DNA of 37,063 nucleotides from Elusimicrobiaceae bacterium (GTDB taxonomy: Bacteria > Elusimicrobiota > Elusimicrobia > Elusimicrobiales > Elusimicrobiaceae): positions 1 to 37,063 of the forward strand of contig JAFXGO010000018.1 in NCBI GenBank assembly GCA_017520185.1, read 5' to 3'. Below, piece by piece: positions 16,000 through 23,570 of the stretch. Position numbers and translations under genes: made by a program. Under the pieces are notes generated by a model that did not search any database, was not told the origin of the DNA, and worked only from the letters and a program-made list of their open reading frames with translations. Each line of letters begins with the position of its first letter. Positions within the stretch are counted from its first letter, which is position 1.

Positions 16000-17250
16000 C
16001 TATAACCACGGAGCCAATGTATATTGCTCCAACATTTCCTCATAAGAAGGGCGTTTACGCACAACGGCAAACTCGCTTCCTTTTACTAATACTTCCGGCA
16101 CCAACGGGCGGAAATTATAGGCAGAGGCCATTGAAGCACCATACGCTCCGGCACACATTATAGCAAGTAGGCCTCCCTCCTGAATAGGCTCGATAATACG
16201 CGCATGGGCAAAAACGTCTCCGGATTCACAGATAGGGCCCACAATATCAGCAATGATAGGGGGTATGCCTTTTTTATGAACGGGCAAAATGGTATGCCAG
16301 GCATCGTATAAGGCAGGGCGAATCAAATCATTCATACCGGCATCTACTACGATAAAGTTCTTTTCTCCGTTTGTTTTGGTATAGGTCACTTCCGTCACCA
16401 AAATACCGGCATTACCCACAATGGAACGGCCCGGCTCAATGATAATATGTTTATTTAAATGGCCCAACGTTTCATGAATCACTTGCGCATAGGCCTGACA
16501 AGTAGGGGGCAACTCTACGTTGTAATTAATACCCATACCGCCGCCCAAGTCAATATTTTGTATTTCAATTCCTTCAGCCGCCAATTCCTGCACCATAGAA
16601 GCAATTTTGGTAAAAGCCAGGCGGAACGGCTCTACATCTAACAATTGAGATCCGATGTGCACCGCAATACCGGCCACTTCGATTCCGTCCATTTTCGCCG
16701 CTTTGCGATAGAGAGCCAACCCTTCTTCCCACGCTACGCCGAATTTATTTTCTTTTTTGCCGGTGGTAATTTTGACGTGGGTCAAAGCATCTACGTCAGG
16801 ATTAATGCGTAAAGCAATACGGGCTTTTTTACCCTGCGCCAAGGCCACTTGATTGACGCTTTCCAACTCTACGGCAGATTCCACATTAATTTGCAAAATA
16901 TCCAAGCGCACTGCTTCTTCCAACTCTTTACGCGTTTTACCCACGCCGGAAAAAACTATTTTATTGGCCGCAATACCGGCGCGCAAAGCAACGTACATCT
17001 CCCCTACGGACACCACATCGGCTCCGCTGCCCATCTGTGCCAAAGAGGCCACTACACTTAAATTGGGGTTGGCTTTGACAGAATAACAAATCGTAGCATT
17101 CAGGCCCGATAAAGCCTCATGATAGTCTTGATAGTTTTGGGTAATTTTATTGCAAGAATAACAATAAAAGGGTGTTCCCACCTCTTGAGCAATTTTGGCA
17201 ATTTGAGTATCTTCTGCAAACAATTCTGCATTTTTATATTGAAAACTCAT
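16000..17250 (-). CDS. lysA: Diaminopimelate decarboxylase
   Basis: LysA makes lysine from meso-diaminopimelate using PLP. The PLP lysine is K59 in CYSVKANPN. Other family marks are HIGSQ, the Gly loop DLGGGMGINY, EPGRSIVGNAG and the subunit-bridging CESGD with GAYGASMAS. Length is 416 residues from ATG 17250, chosen because AAGGAG lies 6 nt upstream; a start twelve codons earlier is unsupported. It is first in an operon with lysC and pnuC. The upstream region carries a lysine-rich short ORF and a terminator that look like an attenuator. Confidence 0.97.
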   Translation of the reverse strand: MSFQYKNAELFAEDTQIAKIAQEVGTPFYCYSCNKITQNYQDYHEALSGLNATICYSVKANPNLSVVASLAQMGSGADVVSVGEMYVALRAGIAANKIVFSGVGKTRKELEEAVRLDILQINVESAVELESVNQVALAQGKKARIALRINPDVDALTHVKITTGKKENKFGVAWEEGLALYRKAAKMDGIEVAGIAVHIGSQLLDVEPFRLAFTKIASMVQELAAEGIEIQNIDLGGGMGINYNVELPPTCQAYAQVIHETLGHLNKHIIIEPGRSIVGNAGILVTEVTYTKTNGEKNFIVVDAGMNDLIRPALYDAWHTILPVHKKGIPPIIADIVGPICESGDVFAHARIIEPIQEGGLLAIMCAGAYGASMASAYNFRPLVPEVLVKGSEFAVVRKRPSYEEMLEQYTLAPWL

Positions 17251-17279
17251 ACAATTCTCCTTGTCTTTATAAAAAATTT

Positions 17280-17303
17280 CCCCCACTTACAATTAAGCGG
17301 GGG
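17280..17303 (-). terminator. Candidate lysine-attenuator terminator in the lysA leader
   Basis: As minus-strand RNA this forms a 10-bp stem (CCCCCGCUUA/UAAGUGGGGG) with an AUUG loop, followed by AAAUUUUUU. One pair is G-U in the minus-strand RNA but would be an A-C mismatch on the plus strand, so the structure fits minus-strand transcription. It lies 28 nt after the short leader ORF and 20 nt before the lysA Shine-Dalgarno. Nucleotides 17285-17300 can instead pair with 17335-17350 at the end of the leader ORF (14 of 16 positions), giving an antiterminator. Confidence 0.7.
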
Positions 17304-17330
17304 TTAAAACTAATTCAAATCAAACATTCT

Positions 17331-17420
17331 TTATCCGCGAAATTGTAAGCAAGCAGGCAAGGCACGTTTTTTGGCCTTGTTGTGTTTGCTGACGCGTTTG
17401 ATAAAGAAATACTGTTTCAT
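17331..17420 (-). CDS. Putative lysine-rich leader peptide of the lysA operon
   Basis: A 29-codon ORF starts at ATG 17420 and ends in TAA. It has six lysines (positions 2, 8, 12, 15, 17, 18), including adjacent AAA AAA codons at 17-18 and three more just before. No Shine-Dalgarno is present; a TATACT -10 ends 6 nt before the ATG. The last seven codons overlap the segment (17335-17350) that can pair with the terminator hairpin. A ribosome held at codons 17-18 would cover up to about codon 23 and leave this segment free, while one reaching the stop would cover it. This is the arrangement of a classical amino-acid attenuator. The alternative is a genuine small basic protein; no family is recognised. 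Confidence 0.6.
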   Translation of the reverse strand: MKQYFFIKRVSKHNKAKKRALPACLQFRG

Positions 17421-17426
17421 ACTTAG

Positions 17427-17456
17427 AGTATAATAAAATCCCTTACCGCTTGGCAA
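17427..17456 (-). promoter_or_regulatory. Promoter of the lysA leader/operon
   Basis: The minus strand reads TTGCCA (17451-17456), 18 nt, TATACT (17427-17432), six nucleotides, then the ATG of the leader ORF. Both hexamers are 5/6 to consensus. Transcription should start at or next to the ATG. Confidence 0.75.
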
Positions 17457-17527
17457 GAAAAAAATAATATTTTTTTTCATCTTCTTTTTGAACACATAAA
17501 AATTAAGATAATAAAAAGGGGGTAGTT

Positions 17528-18274
17528 ATGAAGAAAATTATTTTACTAAGACATGGCCAAAGCACCTGGAATCAAGAAAATCGTTTTACCGGCTGGACCG
17601 ATGTGCCTTTATCCGAGCAAGGCCGCCAAGAGGCGCGCCAAGCAGGGCGCATACTAAAAGAGCAAGGTTTGATATTCAGCAAGGCTTTTACTTCTTATTT
17701 AAGCCGCGCGGTTCAAACCTTAAACTTAGTCTTGCAAGAAATGCAGCAAGAGTGGATACCCGTACAAAAAACGTGGAGACTGAATGAAAAGCACTACGGC
17801 ATTTTACAGGGGCTTAATAAAACCCAAACCGCTCAAAAATACGGTTTGGAACAAGTAAAACGCTGGCGCAGAAGTTATGACGTGGCTCCGCCAGCCTTAG
17901 AACCCGATGATCCGCGCAACCCATTTTTTGACGTGCGTTATCAAAACGTACCGTTGGCGTATTTACCCAGAACGGAATCCCTGCAGGATACGATAGCGCG
18001 CACTTTGCCCTATTGGCAGGAGCAAATTTTCCCTTTGTTGGAGCGGGAGCAAAATTTGCTGGTGGTGGCACATGGCAATAGTTTGCGCGGCATTATTAAA
18101 CACGTCAAAAATATATCTGACGAAGAAATCGTAGATTTAAATTTACCCACTGCCATTGCCTATGTTTTGGAGTTTGACAACACACTCTATCTGACGCGGG
18201 ATTATTTTTTGGCAGACGAAAAAGATTTAAAAACCCGCATGGACGCGGTGGCCCGCCAAGCCGAACAAAAATAA
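17528..18274 (+). CDS. gpmA: 2,3-bisphosphoglycerate-dependent phosphoglycerate mutase
   Basis: GpmA interconverts 3- and 2-phosphoglycerate in glycolysis. The phosphohistidine motif LRHGQSTWN (H9) and [16 protein letters not shown] are typical, with [12 protein letters not shown] in the middle and the second catalytic His in VAHGNSLRG. The 248-residue length matches the family. A run of G (17518-17522) 5 nt before the ATG serves as ribosome-binding site. A possible GATAAT -10 lies at 17507-17512, without a convincing -35. It is transcribed divergently from the lysA operon as a single gene and faces the pilin gene at 18324. Confidence 0.97.
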   Translation: MKKIILLRHGQSTWNQENRFTGWTDVPLSEQGRQEARQAGRILKEQGLIFSKAFTSYLSRAVQTLNLVLQEMQQEWIPVQKTWRLNEKHYGILQGLNKTQTAQKYGLEQVKRWRRSYDVAPPALEPDDPRNPFFDVRYQNVPLAYLPRTESLQDTIARTLPYWQEQIFPLLEREQNLLVVAHGNSLRGIIKHVKNISDEEIVDLNLPTAIAYVLEFDNTLYLTRDYFLADEKDLKTRMDAVARQAEQK

Positions 18275-18286
18275 TCCGACAAAAAA

Positions 18287-18305
18287 CCCCGCCTTTCAGG
18301 CGGGG
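18287..18305 (-). terminator. Terminator of pilin-like gene 1
   Basis: A 7-bp GC stem (CCCCGCC/GGCGGGG) with a 5-nt loop continues on the minus strand into TTTTTT. It lies between the convergent gpmA and pilin genes. The U-tract only fits minus-strand transcription, though the stem may also slow plus-strand transcripts. Confidence 0.8.
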
Positions 18306-18323
18306 TGTACGGATAAAATATAT

Positions 18324-18905
18324 TTATTCTTCGGCTAGGGCCTCTATGGTGGCAATCACTTCCTCACCGGAGGGGTCATACTCGTCTAACCCCAAAAAAT
18401 CAGCGCAGGCACGTTGGTCATTTTCGGTATGTTCGTCTCCGGCGGCGCAATAAACGGTGTCTTTATCTTCATATAAACGGGCCAATTTATAACCATAATT
18501 TTTGCTATTTACACGCTCTGCCACCACACCTTCGCCCCGTCCTCCAAACTCTGTGGAGTAAAGGACAATCTTAAAGCCTTTTGATACGCAGTTGCCGTCT
18601 TCGGGCTGTTCGGAATCTTTACTGCAATAGGTGGTATAACCTAAACCGGCAGGACCATACAATGCAGGAGGTGCAGAGTCCAGCTGACCCCAATGGCGGG
18701 CATAACGCCCCCCCATACGCAGTTTATAGCGCTCTTGAGAGCGGGAGGTATTGCCCATCAGCATGTCCGCTTCTGCCATTTGCATTCTTTCTACGGCCAA
18801 CAAATATGACGGCACCGCAAAGGCGGACAAAACGGCAATAATGATAATCACAATGATCATCTCCATCAACGTAAAGCCTGATTTTTTTGATAAAAACATA
18901 CGCAC
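18324..18905 (-). CDS. Type IV pilin-like protein 1
   Basis: The start carries the prepilin motif KKSG|FTLMEM (leader cut after Gly, Glu at +5) and a single hydrophobic helix (MIIVIIIIAVLSAFAVPSYL), then a soluble domain of about 140 residues with six cysteines and an acidic tail. It belongs with the pilin/pseudopilin family exported and assembled by type IV pilus or type II secretion machines; no assembly genes are in view. GTG 18905 fits GAGGG 7 nt upstream, and ATG 18899 is the alternative. It resembles the next pilin at 19025 after the helix (ER-x3-AEAD-x-LMG then Q-x-RY), suggesting duplication. It has its own terminator. Confidence 0.88.
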   Translation of the reverse strand: MRMFLSKKSGFTLMEMIIVIIIIAVLSAFAVPSYLLAVERMQMAEADMLMGNTSRSQERYKLRMGGRYARHWGQLDSAPPALYGPAGLGYTTYCSKDSEQPEDGNCVSKGFKIVLYSTEFGGRGEGVVAERVNSKNYGYKLARLYEDKDTVYCAAGDEHTENDQRACADFLGLDEYDPSGEEVIATIEALAEE

Positions 18906-18984
18906 TGTCAAACCCTCTAAAACAAAATAAAAACAGGGATCAATTCCCTAGTTTCATTTTAGCATAAACTAAGCAAAAAAAATA

Positions 18985-19003
18985 CCCCGCCTTTGGGGCG
19001 GGG
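18985..19003 (-). terminator. Terminator of pilin-like gene 2
   Basis: A CCCCGCC/GGCGGGG stem with a 5-nt loop, followed on the minus strand by TATTTTTTTT, lies 21 nt after the pilin stop. Its stem is the same as that of the next pilin terminator at 18287, consistent with duplication of the gene together with its terminator. Confidence 0.88.
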
Positions 19004-19024
19004 TAAAATCCTACAAATTAGGAA

Positions 19025-19555
19025 TTAGTGGGTGATGGTGCAGGATCCATCCACAGAGTCCACACCGCAGTATTCGGCGCAGATAGCAGCATCACTTTCA
19101 GCTTGAGCACCTACGGTGCAGGTCACGGTCGTAGATTGATACGGACGAGACAAGGTGTAGGTATATTGGCTGCTGCCTACGCGAGCAGCGGTCACAGTAC
19201 CGTCAGCAAATTTGTCACTTCCGGTATTGGCTTGGTCCAATATGATAGCAAAGCCGTTAGTCGTACAATCAGTTTTGGCAGTTTTGCCAGCAGCTGTGCC
19301 ACCTTTCGTGCAGAACACACCGGTAGCAATGTTGGTGGGGGACACGTCTAAGCCGGAGAACATTTTGGCATAGCTGTTGTTTTTCATGTAGCGGCGTTGT
19401 TGAGCTTGAGCTACAGAACCCATCAAGGTGTCAGCTTCCGCGATGCGAGAGCGTTCAACCGACTTGAAGTAAGCCGGCATGGCCATAGCGGCCAAGATAC
19501 CGATGATCAATACGACCACCAATAATTCAACCAGGGTAAAACCCTTCTTATTCAT
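19025..19555 (-). CDS. Type IV pilin-like protein 2
   Basis: The 176-residue prepilin has a very short leader (MNKKG|FTLVELL), Glu at +5 and the helix VVVLIIGILAAMAMPAYF. A Ser/Thr/Ala-rich globular domain with C-terminal cysteines follows (CTVG, ICAEYCGVD, GSC). A perfect AGGAGG Shine-Dalgarno and a good promoter suggest strong expression, so this may be the most abundant of the three pilins in the window. Its helix-proximal part (ERSRIAEADTLMGSVAQAQQRRY) parallels pilin 1. The C-terminal disulfide region is different. Confidence 0.92.
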   Translation of the reverse strand: MNKKGFTLVELLVVVLIIGILAAMAMPAYFKSVERSRIAEADTLMGSVAQAQQRRYMKNNSYAKMFSGLDVSPTNIATGVFCTKGGTAAGKTAKTDCTTNGFAIILDQANTGSDKFADGTVTAARVGSSQYTYTLSRPYQSTTVTCTVGAQAESDAAICAEYCGVDSVDGSCTITH

Positions 19556-19616
19556 AAAACCTCCTACAGTTTTACTTTTTGAATTTTAATTTCATAGCCT
19601 AAAGGGCTACAAATCT

Positions 19617-19645
19617 AGTTTAACATTAAGCCGTTAAAAAATCAA
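19617..19645 (-). promoter_or_regulatory. Promoter of pilin-like gene 2
   Basis: The minus strand reads TTGATT (19640-19645), a 17-nt spacer, then TAAACT (19617-19622). A leader of about 55 nt follows with a small hairpin (TAGCC/GGCTA around 19594-19609) and an AGGAGG site. Confidence 0.6.
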
Positions 19646-19753
19646 GTCTTTTTAATTTTTTTGTATTTATCGACGAGAAAATGAAAATAAAAAGATTTTT
19701 CTTTCTTTGTCTTTTTCAAAATTTAATTATTTCTCTGCTCTACTTTACGCACT

Positions 19754-19783
19754 AAAAATCCGCGTCTTTAAACGCGGATTTTT
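19754..19783 (-). terminator. Terminator after the thioredoxin-CcdA gene
   Basis: A perfect 12-bp stem (AAAAATCCGCGT/ACGCGGATTTTT) with a 6-nt loop begins 3 nt after the stop. Because both flanks are A/T tracts it could work in both directions, but only the minus-strand gene ends here. Confidence 0.85.
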
Positions 19784-19786
19784 GTA

Positions 19787-20911
19787 TTAAATATTGCTTG
19801 CCAACAGCAGGAATAACCCCAAAAACACCAAGCACAAAAGTATTTTGGTCAGGCCCAAGTGTTTCTTTAAAAACTCATTGAAGCCTTTGGACTCACACCC
19901 TGCCAATGCCAGCACAAATACGGCAATAAGCGGCACGACAAACATAAAGTTATAAATCAATAAATACGCAATCGCTTTTACGCGGAAGGCAGGGTCCTGC
20001 ATAATCAGCACCACCGTAGGCACATACACTTGCCCCGTACACACCGCCTCCAACAAAGACACCACAAAACCCACCGCCAATGCGGCAAACATCAGCCGCC
20101 ACAGGCTGTCTTTCTTTTCACGCAAGAAAAAGCCCATAATTTTATGAATGCGCACTTTTTGGTTTTGCGAAAGTTGCAAAAGCATCTTTTCGGATTTTTT
20201 GGTTTTTTGATAAATCACAAAATCGTACAAACTTAGCACAAAAAACACCAAACATAACAAGGCAGAAATACAATAGAAGGCTTTAATCACCCAATAAAAG
20301 CCTCTCATGGCATATAAAAATTGGAAAAGCCCCAACCCGATTAACACATACGCAACAAATACCGCCGCACAATACGCACTGCCCACTACCAAAATTTCAC
20401 GACGGGTATATTTATATACGGTTAAGAAAGAGATAAAAAACACAATCACCGCAAAGGCGCAAGGGTTAATCCCGTCCACCAAGCCAGCTCCGATAATGGC
20501 CCAAAAAGTAATTTTGGAAAAGGCAGTTTGCGTGTCTTCGGTATGGGTGGCCAGTTTGGTTTCTAAAGAAAGCATTTTGGCCTTTTCAATGGCACTTTCG
20601 GCATAGGTTTTAATCTCGTGCGGATAGCCCATCATATACGTATCGCCCACAATGGCGGTGGGAAAGGCGGCCTCTTTGCCATAGGCTTTGGCCGTATCAC
20701 GCAAAAGCAGATTATTGTTGTCTTTGGAAATATCGTAGATCAGGAAGTTTACTTCTTCTTTATACTTTTCCTGCAAGACGGGCAAATATTCATTTTCAAA
20801 ATGCTTACAATGGATACACGTGGGGCTGACAAAAACAGCAAAGTCCACCTTTTCAGCCGCGCACAACGGTAAAGCCAAAAAAAGCGCGCAAGCAAACAAC
20901 CACTTCTTCAT
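19787..20911 (-). CDS. Thioredoxin-fold/CcdA fusion thiol-disulfide transporter
   Basis: This is a 374-residue envelope protein. A signal peptide (1-18) is followed by a periplasmic thioredoxin-like domain (about 20-115) with the redox motif C32-I-H-C35. A DsbD/CcdA-type membrane domain (about 135-370, six to eight TM) carries the paired cysteines C151 (in GINPCAF) and C291 (in EAVCTGQ). Such proteins carry electrons from cytoplasmic thioredoxin through the membrane to periplasmic disulfides. The thioredoxin domain is N-terminal here, whereas in DsbD it is C-terminal. The gene begins 2 nt after the MarC-family gene in the same operon. Possible clients are the many cysteine-containing exported proteins nearby. 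Confidence 0.9.
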   Translation of the reverse strand: MKKWLFACALFLALPLCAAEKVDFAVFVSPTCIHCKHFENEYLPVLQEKYKEEVNFLIYDISKDNNNLLLRDTAKAYGKEAAFPTAIVGDTYMMGYPHEIKTYAESAIEKAKMLSLETKLATHTEDTQTAFSKITFWAIIGAGLVDGINPCAFAVIVFFISFLTVYKYTRREILVVGSAYCAAVFVAYVLIGLGLFQFLYAMRGFYWVIKAFYCISALLCLVFFVLSLYDFVIYQKTKKSEKMLLQLSQNQKVRIHKIMGFFLREKKDSLWRLMFAALAVGFVVSLLEAVCTGQVYVPTVVLIMQDPAFRVKAIAYLLIYNFMFVVPLIAVFVLALAGCESKGFNEFLKKHLGLTKILLCLVFLGLFLLLASNI

Positions 20912-20913
20912 GC

Positions 20914-21507
20914 TTACAGCCCCCCTTTCATAAACTCGGCAATACCGCTCATAATCATATTTACAGACATCAACACCAACATCATACCCATCAACCGCTC
21001 AATAGCAATCAAACCGCGCTTACCCAACAGGTTGCTAATCGGGAAAGAAAGCATCAGTACCGCCAAGTTGATAGCAGAGGCAATAACTACCGCCGCCACC
21101 GTCAGCCACTTGTTAGGTTGCTGGGCAGACATAATCATCACAATAGACAAAGCCGCAGGACCGGCCACCAACGGAATAGCCAACGGCACGATAAACGGCT
21201 CTTCTTCCTTCGGGTCAGACTTGGAGTTGTCATCTCCGCCAAACACCAATTTGATAGAAATGATAAATAAAATAATGCCGCCGGCAATGTTCATGGAAAA
21301 CTGCTGTATGCCAAAGGCACGCAAGAACCATTTACCCAAAAACAAAAAGCCAATCATCAAGGCCAACGCTATCACCATTTCACGCACTAATACAATGGTG
21401 CGGCGCTCCGGAGCCACTTTTCTAAGGGCAGAACTAAACAAAGGAATGTTCCCAAACGGGTCCATGATTAAACACAAAGTGATGACGGAAGAAATCAGAA
21501 AGTCCAT
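20914..21507 (-). CDS. MarC/UPF0056-family membrane protein
   Basis: The 197-residue protein has six predicted TM segments and the MarC-family signature near the start (LIMDPFGNIPLF) with a second conserved stretch (PLAIPLVAGPAAL). The biochemical role of the family is unresolved; the older link to multiple antibiotic resistance has not held up. AAAGGAG lies 5 nt before the ATG. It is the first gene of a two-gene operon with the thioredoxin-CcdA fusion, with a strong promoter 50 nt upstream. Confidence 0.93.
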   Translation of the reverse strand: MDFLISSVITLCLIMDPFGNIPLFSSALRKVAPERRTIVLVREMVIALALMIGFLFLGKWFLRAFGIQQFSMNIAGGIILFIISIKLVFGGDDNSKSDPKEEEPFIVPLAIPLVAGPAALSIVMIMSAQQPNKWLTVAAVVIASAINLAVLMLSFPISNLLGKRGLIAIERLMGMMLVLMSVNMIMSGIAEFMKGGL

Positions 21508-21559
21508 AAAAACTCCTTTTTAAACAATGGCAGTTTACAAAACAGACCGCCTTGTATAT

Positions 21560-21588
21560 AGTATAGCATTTATAAAAAAGGGCGGCAA
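21560..21588 (-). promoter_or_regulatory. Promoter of the marC-ccdA operon
   Basis: The minus strand reads TTGCCG (21583-21588), a 17-nt spacer, then TATACT (21560-21565). The start site would lie near 21553, giving a 45-nt leader with a Shine-Dalgarno. Confidence 0.7.
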
Positions 21589-21639
21589 AAACACCGCTTT
21601 GTAATACAAAAAAACAAGTGCAAAGCAAAGGCTATTTAG

Positions 21640-21645
21640 TAAAAT
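21640..21645 (+). promoter_or_regulatory. -10 element for the ClC gene (leaderless geometry)
   Basis: TAAAAT is followed by exactly six nucleotides and the ATG at 21652, and no Shine-Dalgarno is present. No good -35 is seen at the expected distance, so on its own this is weak. It gains weight from the same spacing at four other genes in the window. Confidence 0.4.
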
Positions 21646-21651
21646 ATTTAT

Positions 21652-23013
21652 ATGTTTAAAAGTAATGAAAACAGTTTTTTAAATATTGTGAAATGGTTTT
21701 TTCTGGCCACGTTTATCGGTGCGGCAGTGGGCGTGGTGGATGCGGCCTTTTTAAAAGCCTTAGACAAAGCCATCGCTTGGAGAAACCAATATTTCTTTTT
21801 TTACTTCAGCTTGCCCTTTTCTTTATATATCGTGTGGTTGCTGGCGCACAAAGCAGCCCCCAAATCTCAAGACCATTCCACTGATGCGGTGATTGAAAAA
21901 ATCAATTCTTACCGTCCGGTGGATATTATTTCTGCCGTTAAATCTTTGGTACTTTCCATTTTTACCATGACAATCGGCGGTTCCGCCGGTAAAGAAGCCC
22001 CTTGCGCCGATGCCGGAGCAGGGGTGGCCTCTTTGTTTGCGCGGTTCTTCCGCATGAATTTGGCAGACCAACGCAAAATGATGATTTGCGGTGTCAGTGC
22101 CGGTTTTGCCGGTGTGTTTGGAGTGCCGATATCAGGTGCTTTATTCGGGTTGGAAGTTTTGTGGGTGGGGCATATTTTTTATGAAGTGATGTTCCCTGCA
22201 TTTATTGCCGGAATTACCGCGTTCCAAGTGACAACCTACTTAGGAGTAGATTACCTTTATCACCCCATGAATTTTGCCCCCGTCTTTGCCGAAAAATTCT
22301 TTTTAAAAGTAGTCGTGGCCGGATTGTTTTTTGGGTTTATCTCTATCTTATTTACCGAAATTCAAAAGTTTGTCAAAATTATCTTCCGCTTCATCGCCTT
22401 GCGCACCTCCCCTTTTTGGCGCAGTTTTATCGGGGGAGTAATTTTGGTAATTATCGGGTTGTGGATTTCTCCCCTCTATTTAGGTTTGGGTTTGGACGGC
22501 TTTGAAAAAGTATTGGCAGGCGCAGCACTGGAAAACCCGTTCGGCTTTTTAATCAAATCTTTTACTACCGCCGTCACTTTTGCCGCAGGCGGTGTGGGCG
22601 GTATCGTGACGCCGATTTTCTTTGTGGGGGCACAAGCAGGGGCTACCATTGCAGGATTTTTGGGTATAGACACCGCTACGATGGCGGCTTTGGGTTTGGT
22701 AGCTGTTTTGGCCGGCACCGCCAATACACCGCTTTCAGCCAGCATTATGGCTATTGAACTTTTCGGTGCGGAAATTGCCCCGTACGCCGCCGTCACCTGT
22801 GTAATCAGTTTCCTTTTAAGCGGACGCCAAAGTGTATACGGCAGTCAACGTGTCTCTTTGGACAAAAAAAGAGAAACTGCTATTTCCAAACTAGACTATT
22901 CCAACCCGCAAAAAGCCAAAAGAGCCGCACGCAAAGGAATGGTGTTAAAAACGTTAAAACAAATGTCCAAACACTTAATTCCGGACCCGAAAGGATTTGA
23001 TGATGAAAAATAA
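21652..23013 (+). CDS. ClC-family chloride channel or H+/Cl- antiporter
   Basis: The 453-residue membrane protein has the ClC fold. GGSAGKEAPCADAGAG (about 109-124) is the GREGP-type filter loop with the gating glutamate kept (E115). FGVPISGALFGLEV follows, and GGVGGIVTPIFFVGAQAGA is the GxFxP-type loop of the second half, with Ile instead of Phe. The retained E115 fits either a gated channel or an exchanger. No C-terminal CBS domains are present, only a short basic tail. Start ATG 21652 lacks a ribosome-binding site. It is transcribed divergently from marC and ends in a strong terminator, so it is a single gene. Confidence 0.95.
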   Translation: MFKSNENSFLNIVKWFFLATFIGAAVGVVDAAFLKALDKAIAWRNQYFFFYFSLPFSLYIVWLLAHKAAPKSQDHSTDAVIEKINSYRPVDIISAVKSLVLSIFTMTIGGSAGKEAPCADAGAGVASLFARFFRMNLADQRKMMICGVSAGFAGVFGVPISGALFGLEVLWVGHIFYEVMFPAFIAGITAFQVTTYLGVDYLYHPMNFAPVFAEKFFLKVVVAGLFFGFISILFTEIQKFVKIIFRFIALRTSPFWRSFIGGVILVIIGLWISPLYLGLGLDGFEKVLAGAALENPFGFLIKSFTTAVTFAAGGVGGIVTPIFFVGAQAGATIAGFLGIDTATMAALGLVAVLAGTANTPLSASIMAIELFGAEIAPYAAVTCVISFLLSGRQSVYGSQRVSLDKKRETAISKLDYSNPQKAKRAARKGMVLKTLKQMSKHLIPDPKGFDDEK

Positions 23014-23038
23014 AAGCCGCTTTAAAAAAAGCGGCTTT
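23013..23038 (+). terminator. Terminator of the ClC gene
   Basis: An 11-bp stem (AAAGCCGCTTT/AAAGCGGCTTT) with an AAAA loop overlaps the end of the stop codon. The U-tract is short and is part of the stem. It lies between convergent genes and could act on both strands. Confidence 0.75.
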
Positions 23039-23058
23039 ATATTAGGTTTGTTTTACTA

Positions 23059-23547
23059 TTAATCTTCAAAGTCTGTTTCTTCGGCTTCTAGTTGACGGGC
23101 AAAATCCCCCCACGCTTCACGGGTAGCCTCCAACCTTAAGCAAAGCCCCGTATCAGAATATTGCGCATACGGCTTATCAGCCAAGATATTTTGGTCGATT
23201 TTGACTTCCATAAAAAAAGGTGTCTGAGAGGGAAGCTCCCCTCTGCAAGCACATCCCATTACGGACTTAGGGGCCATAAAAATAGAAACTTTCGGCTCCA
23301 GCATAATCCAATTATCCGCTTCCCCATTGGCCAAGACGTTTAAAATAAAAGTGGACAAGTGAGCATCTTGCGCCCCTTTCAAAGCCACTATCTTTTCTGC
23401 AAACTCATCAGAAAACAGGGGAATATCATTATAATACAGCCCTATTTCATATTCCAAACAAGGCTCCTGCTCCCCCTCATCAAACCAACGAGAAATAGGA
23501 GTCATGTCTAATTCAAGTCCTTTTTTCCCATTACGAATGTGTGCCAT
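23059..23547 (-). CDS. Unknown acidic cytoplasmic protein
   Basis: The 162-residue protein has no signal peptide or membrane helix. It is acidic, ending in EAEETDFED, and has the look of a small beta-rich fold (YEIGLYYNDIPLF, WIMLEPKVSIFMAP, TPFFMEVKIDQNIL). Two close cysteines lie at GCACRG. GGAG lies 6 nt before the ATG, so it is a real gene. It follows the DUF2207 gene by 23 nt and is probably co-transcribed. No family is recognised. A distant similarity in size and style to immunity-type proteins was considered but not supported by any motif or nearby toxin. Confidence 0.8.
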   Translation of the reverse strand: MAHIRNGKKGLELDMTPISRWFDEGEQEPCLEYEIGLYYNDIPLFSDEFAEKIVALKGAQDAHLSTFILNVLANGEADNWIMLEPKVSIFMAPKSVMGCACRGELPSQTPFFMEVKIDQNILADKPYAQYSDTGLCLRLEATREAWGDFARQLEAEETDFED

Positions 23548-23570
23548 ACGATTCTCCTACATAATCAAAA

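Noticed and set aside
17250-17420. Lysine (L-box) riboswitch upstream of lysA
   Set aside because: The leader is only about 170 nt, and the conserved L-box core elements are not seen. The short ORF and mutually exclusive hairpins fit attenuation better.
23059-23547. Immunity protein of a toxin system
   Set aside because: No toxin gene, signature motif or mobile context is found; the gene is left as unknown.
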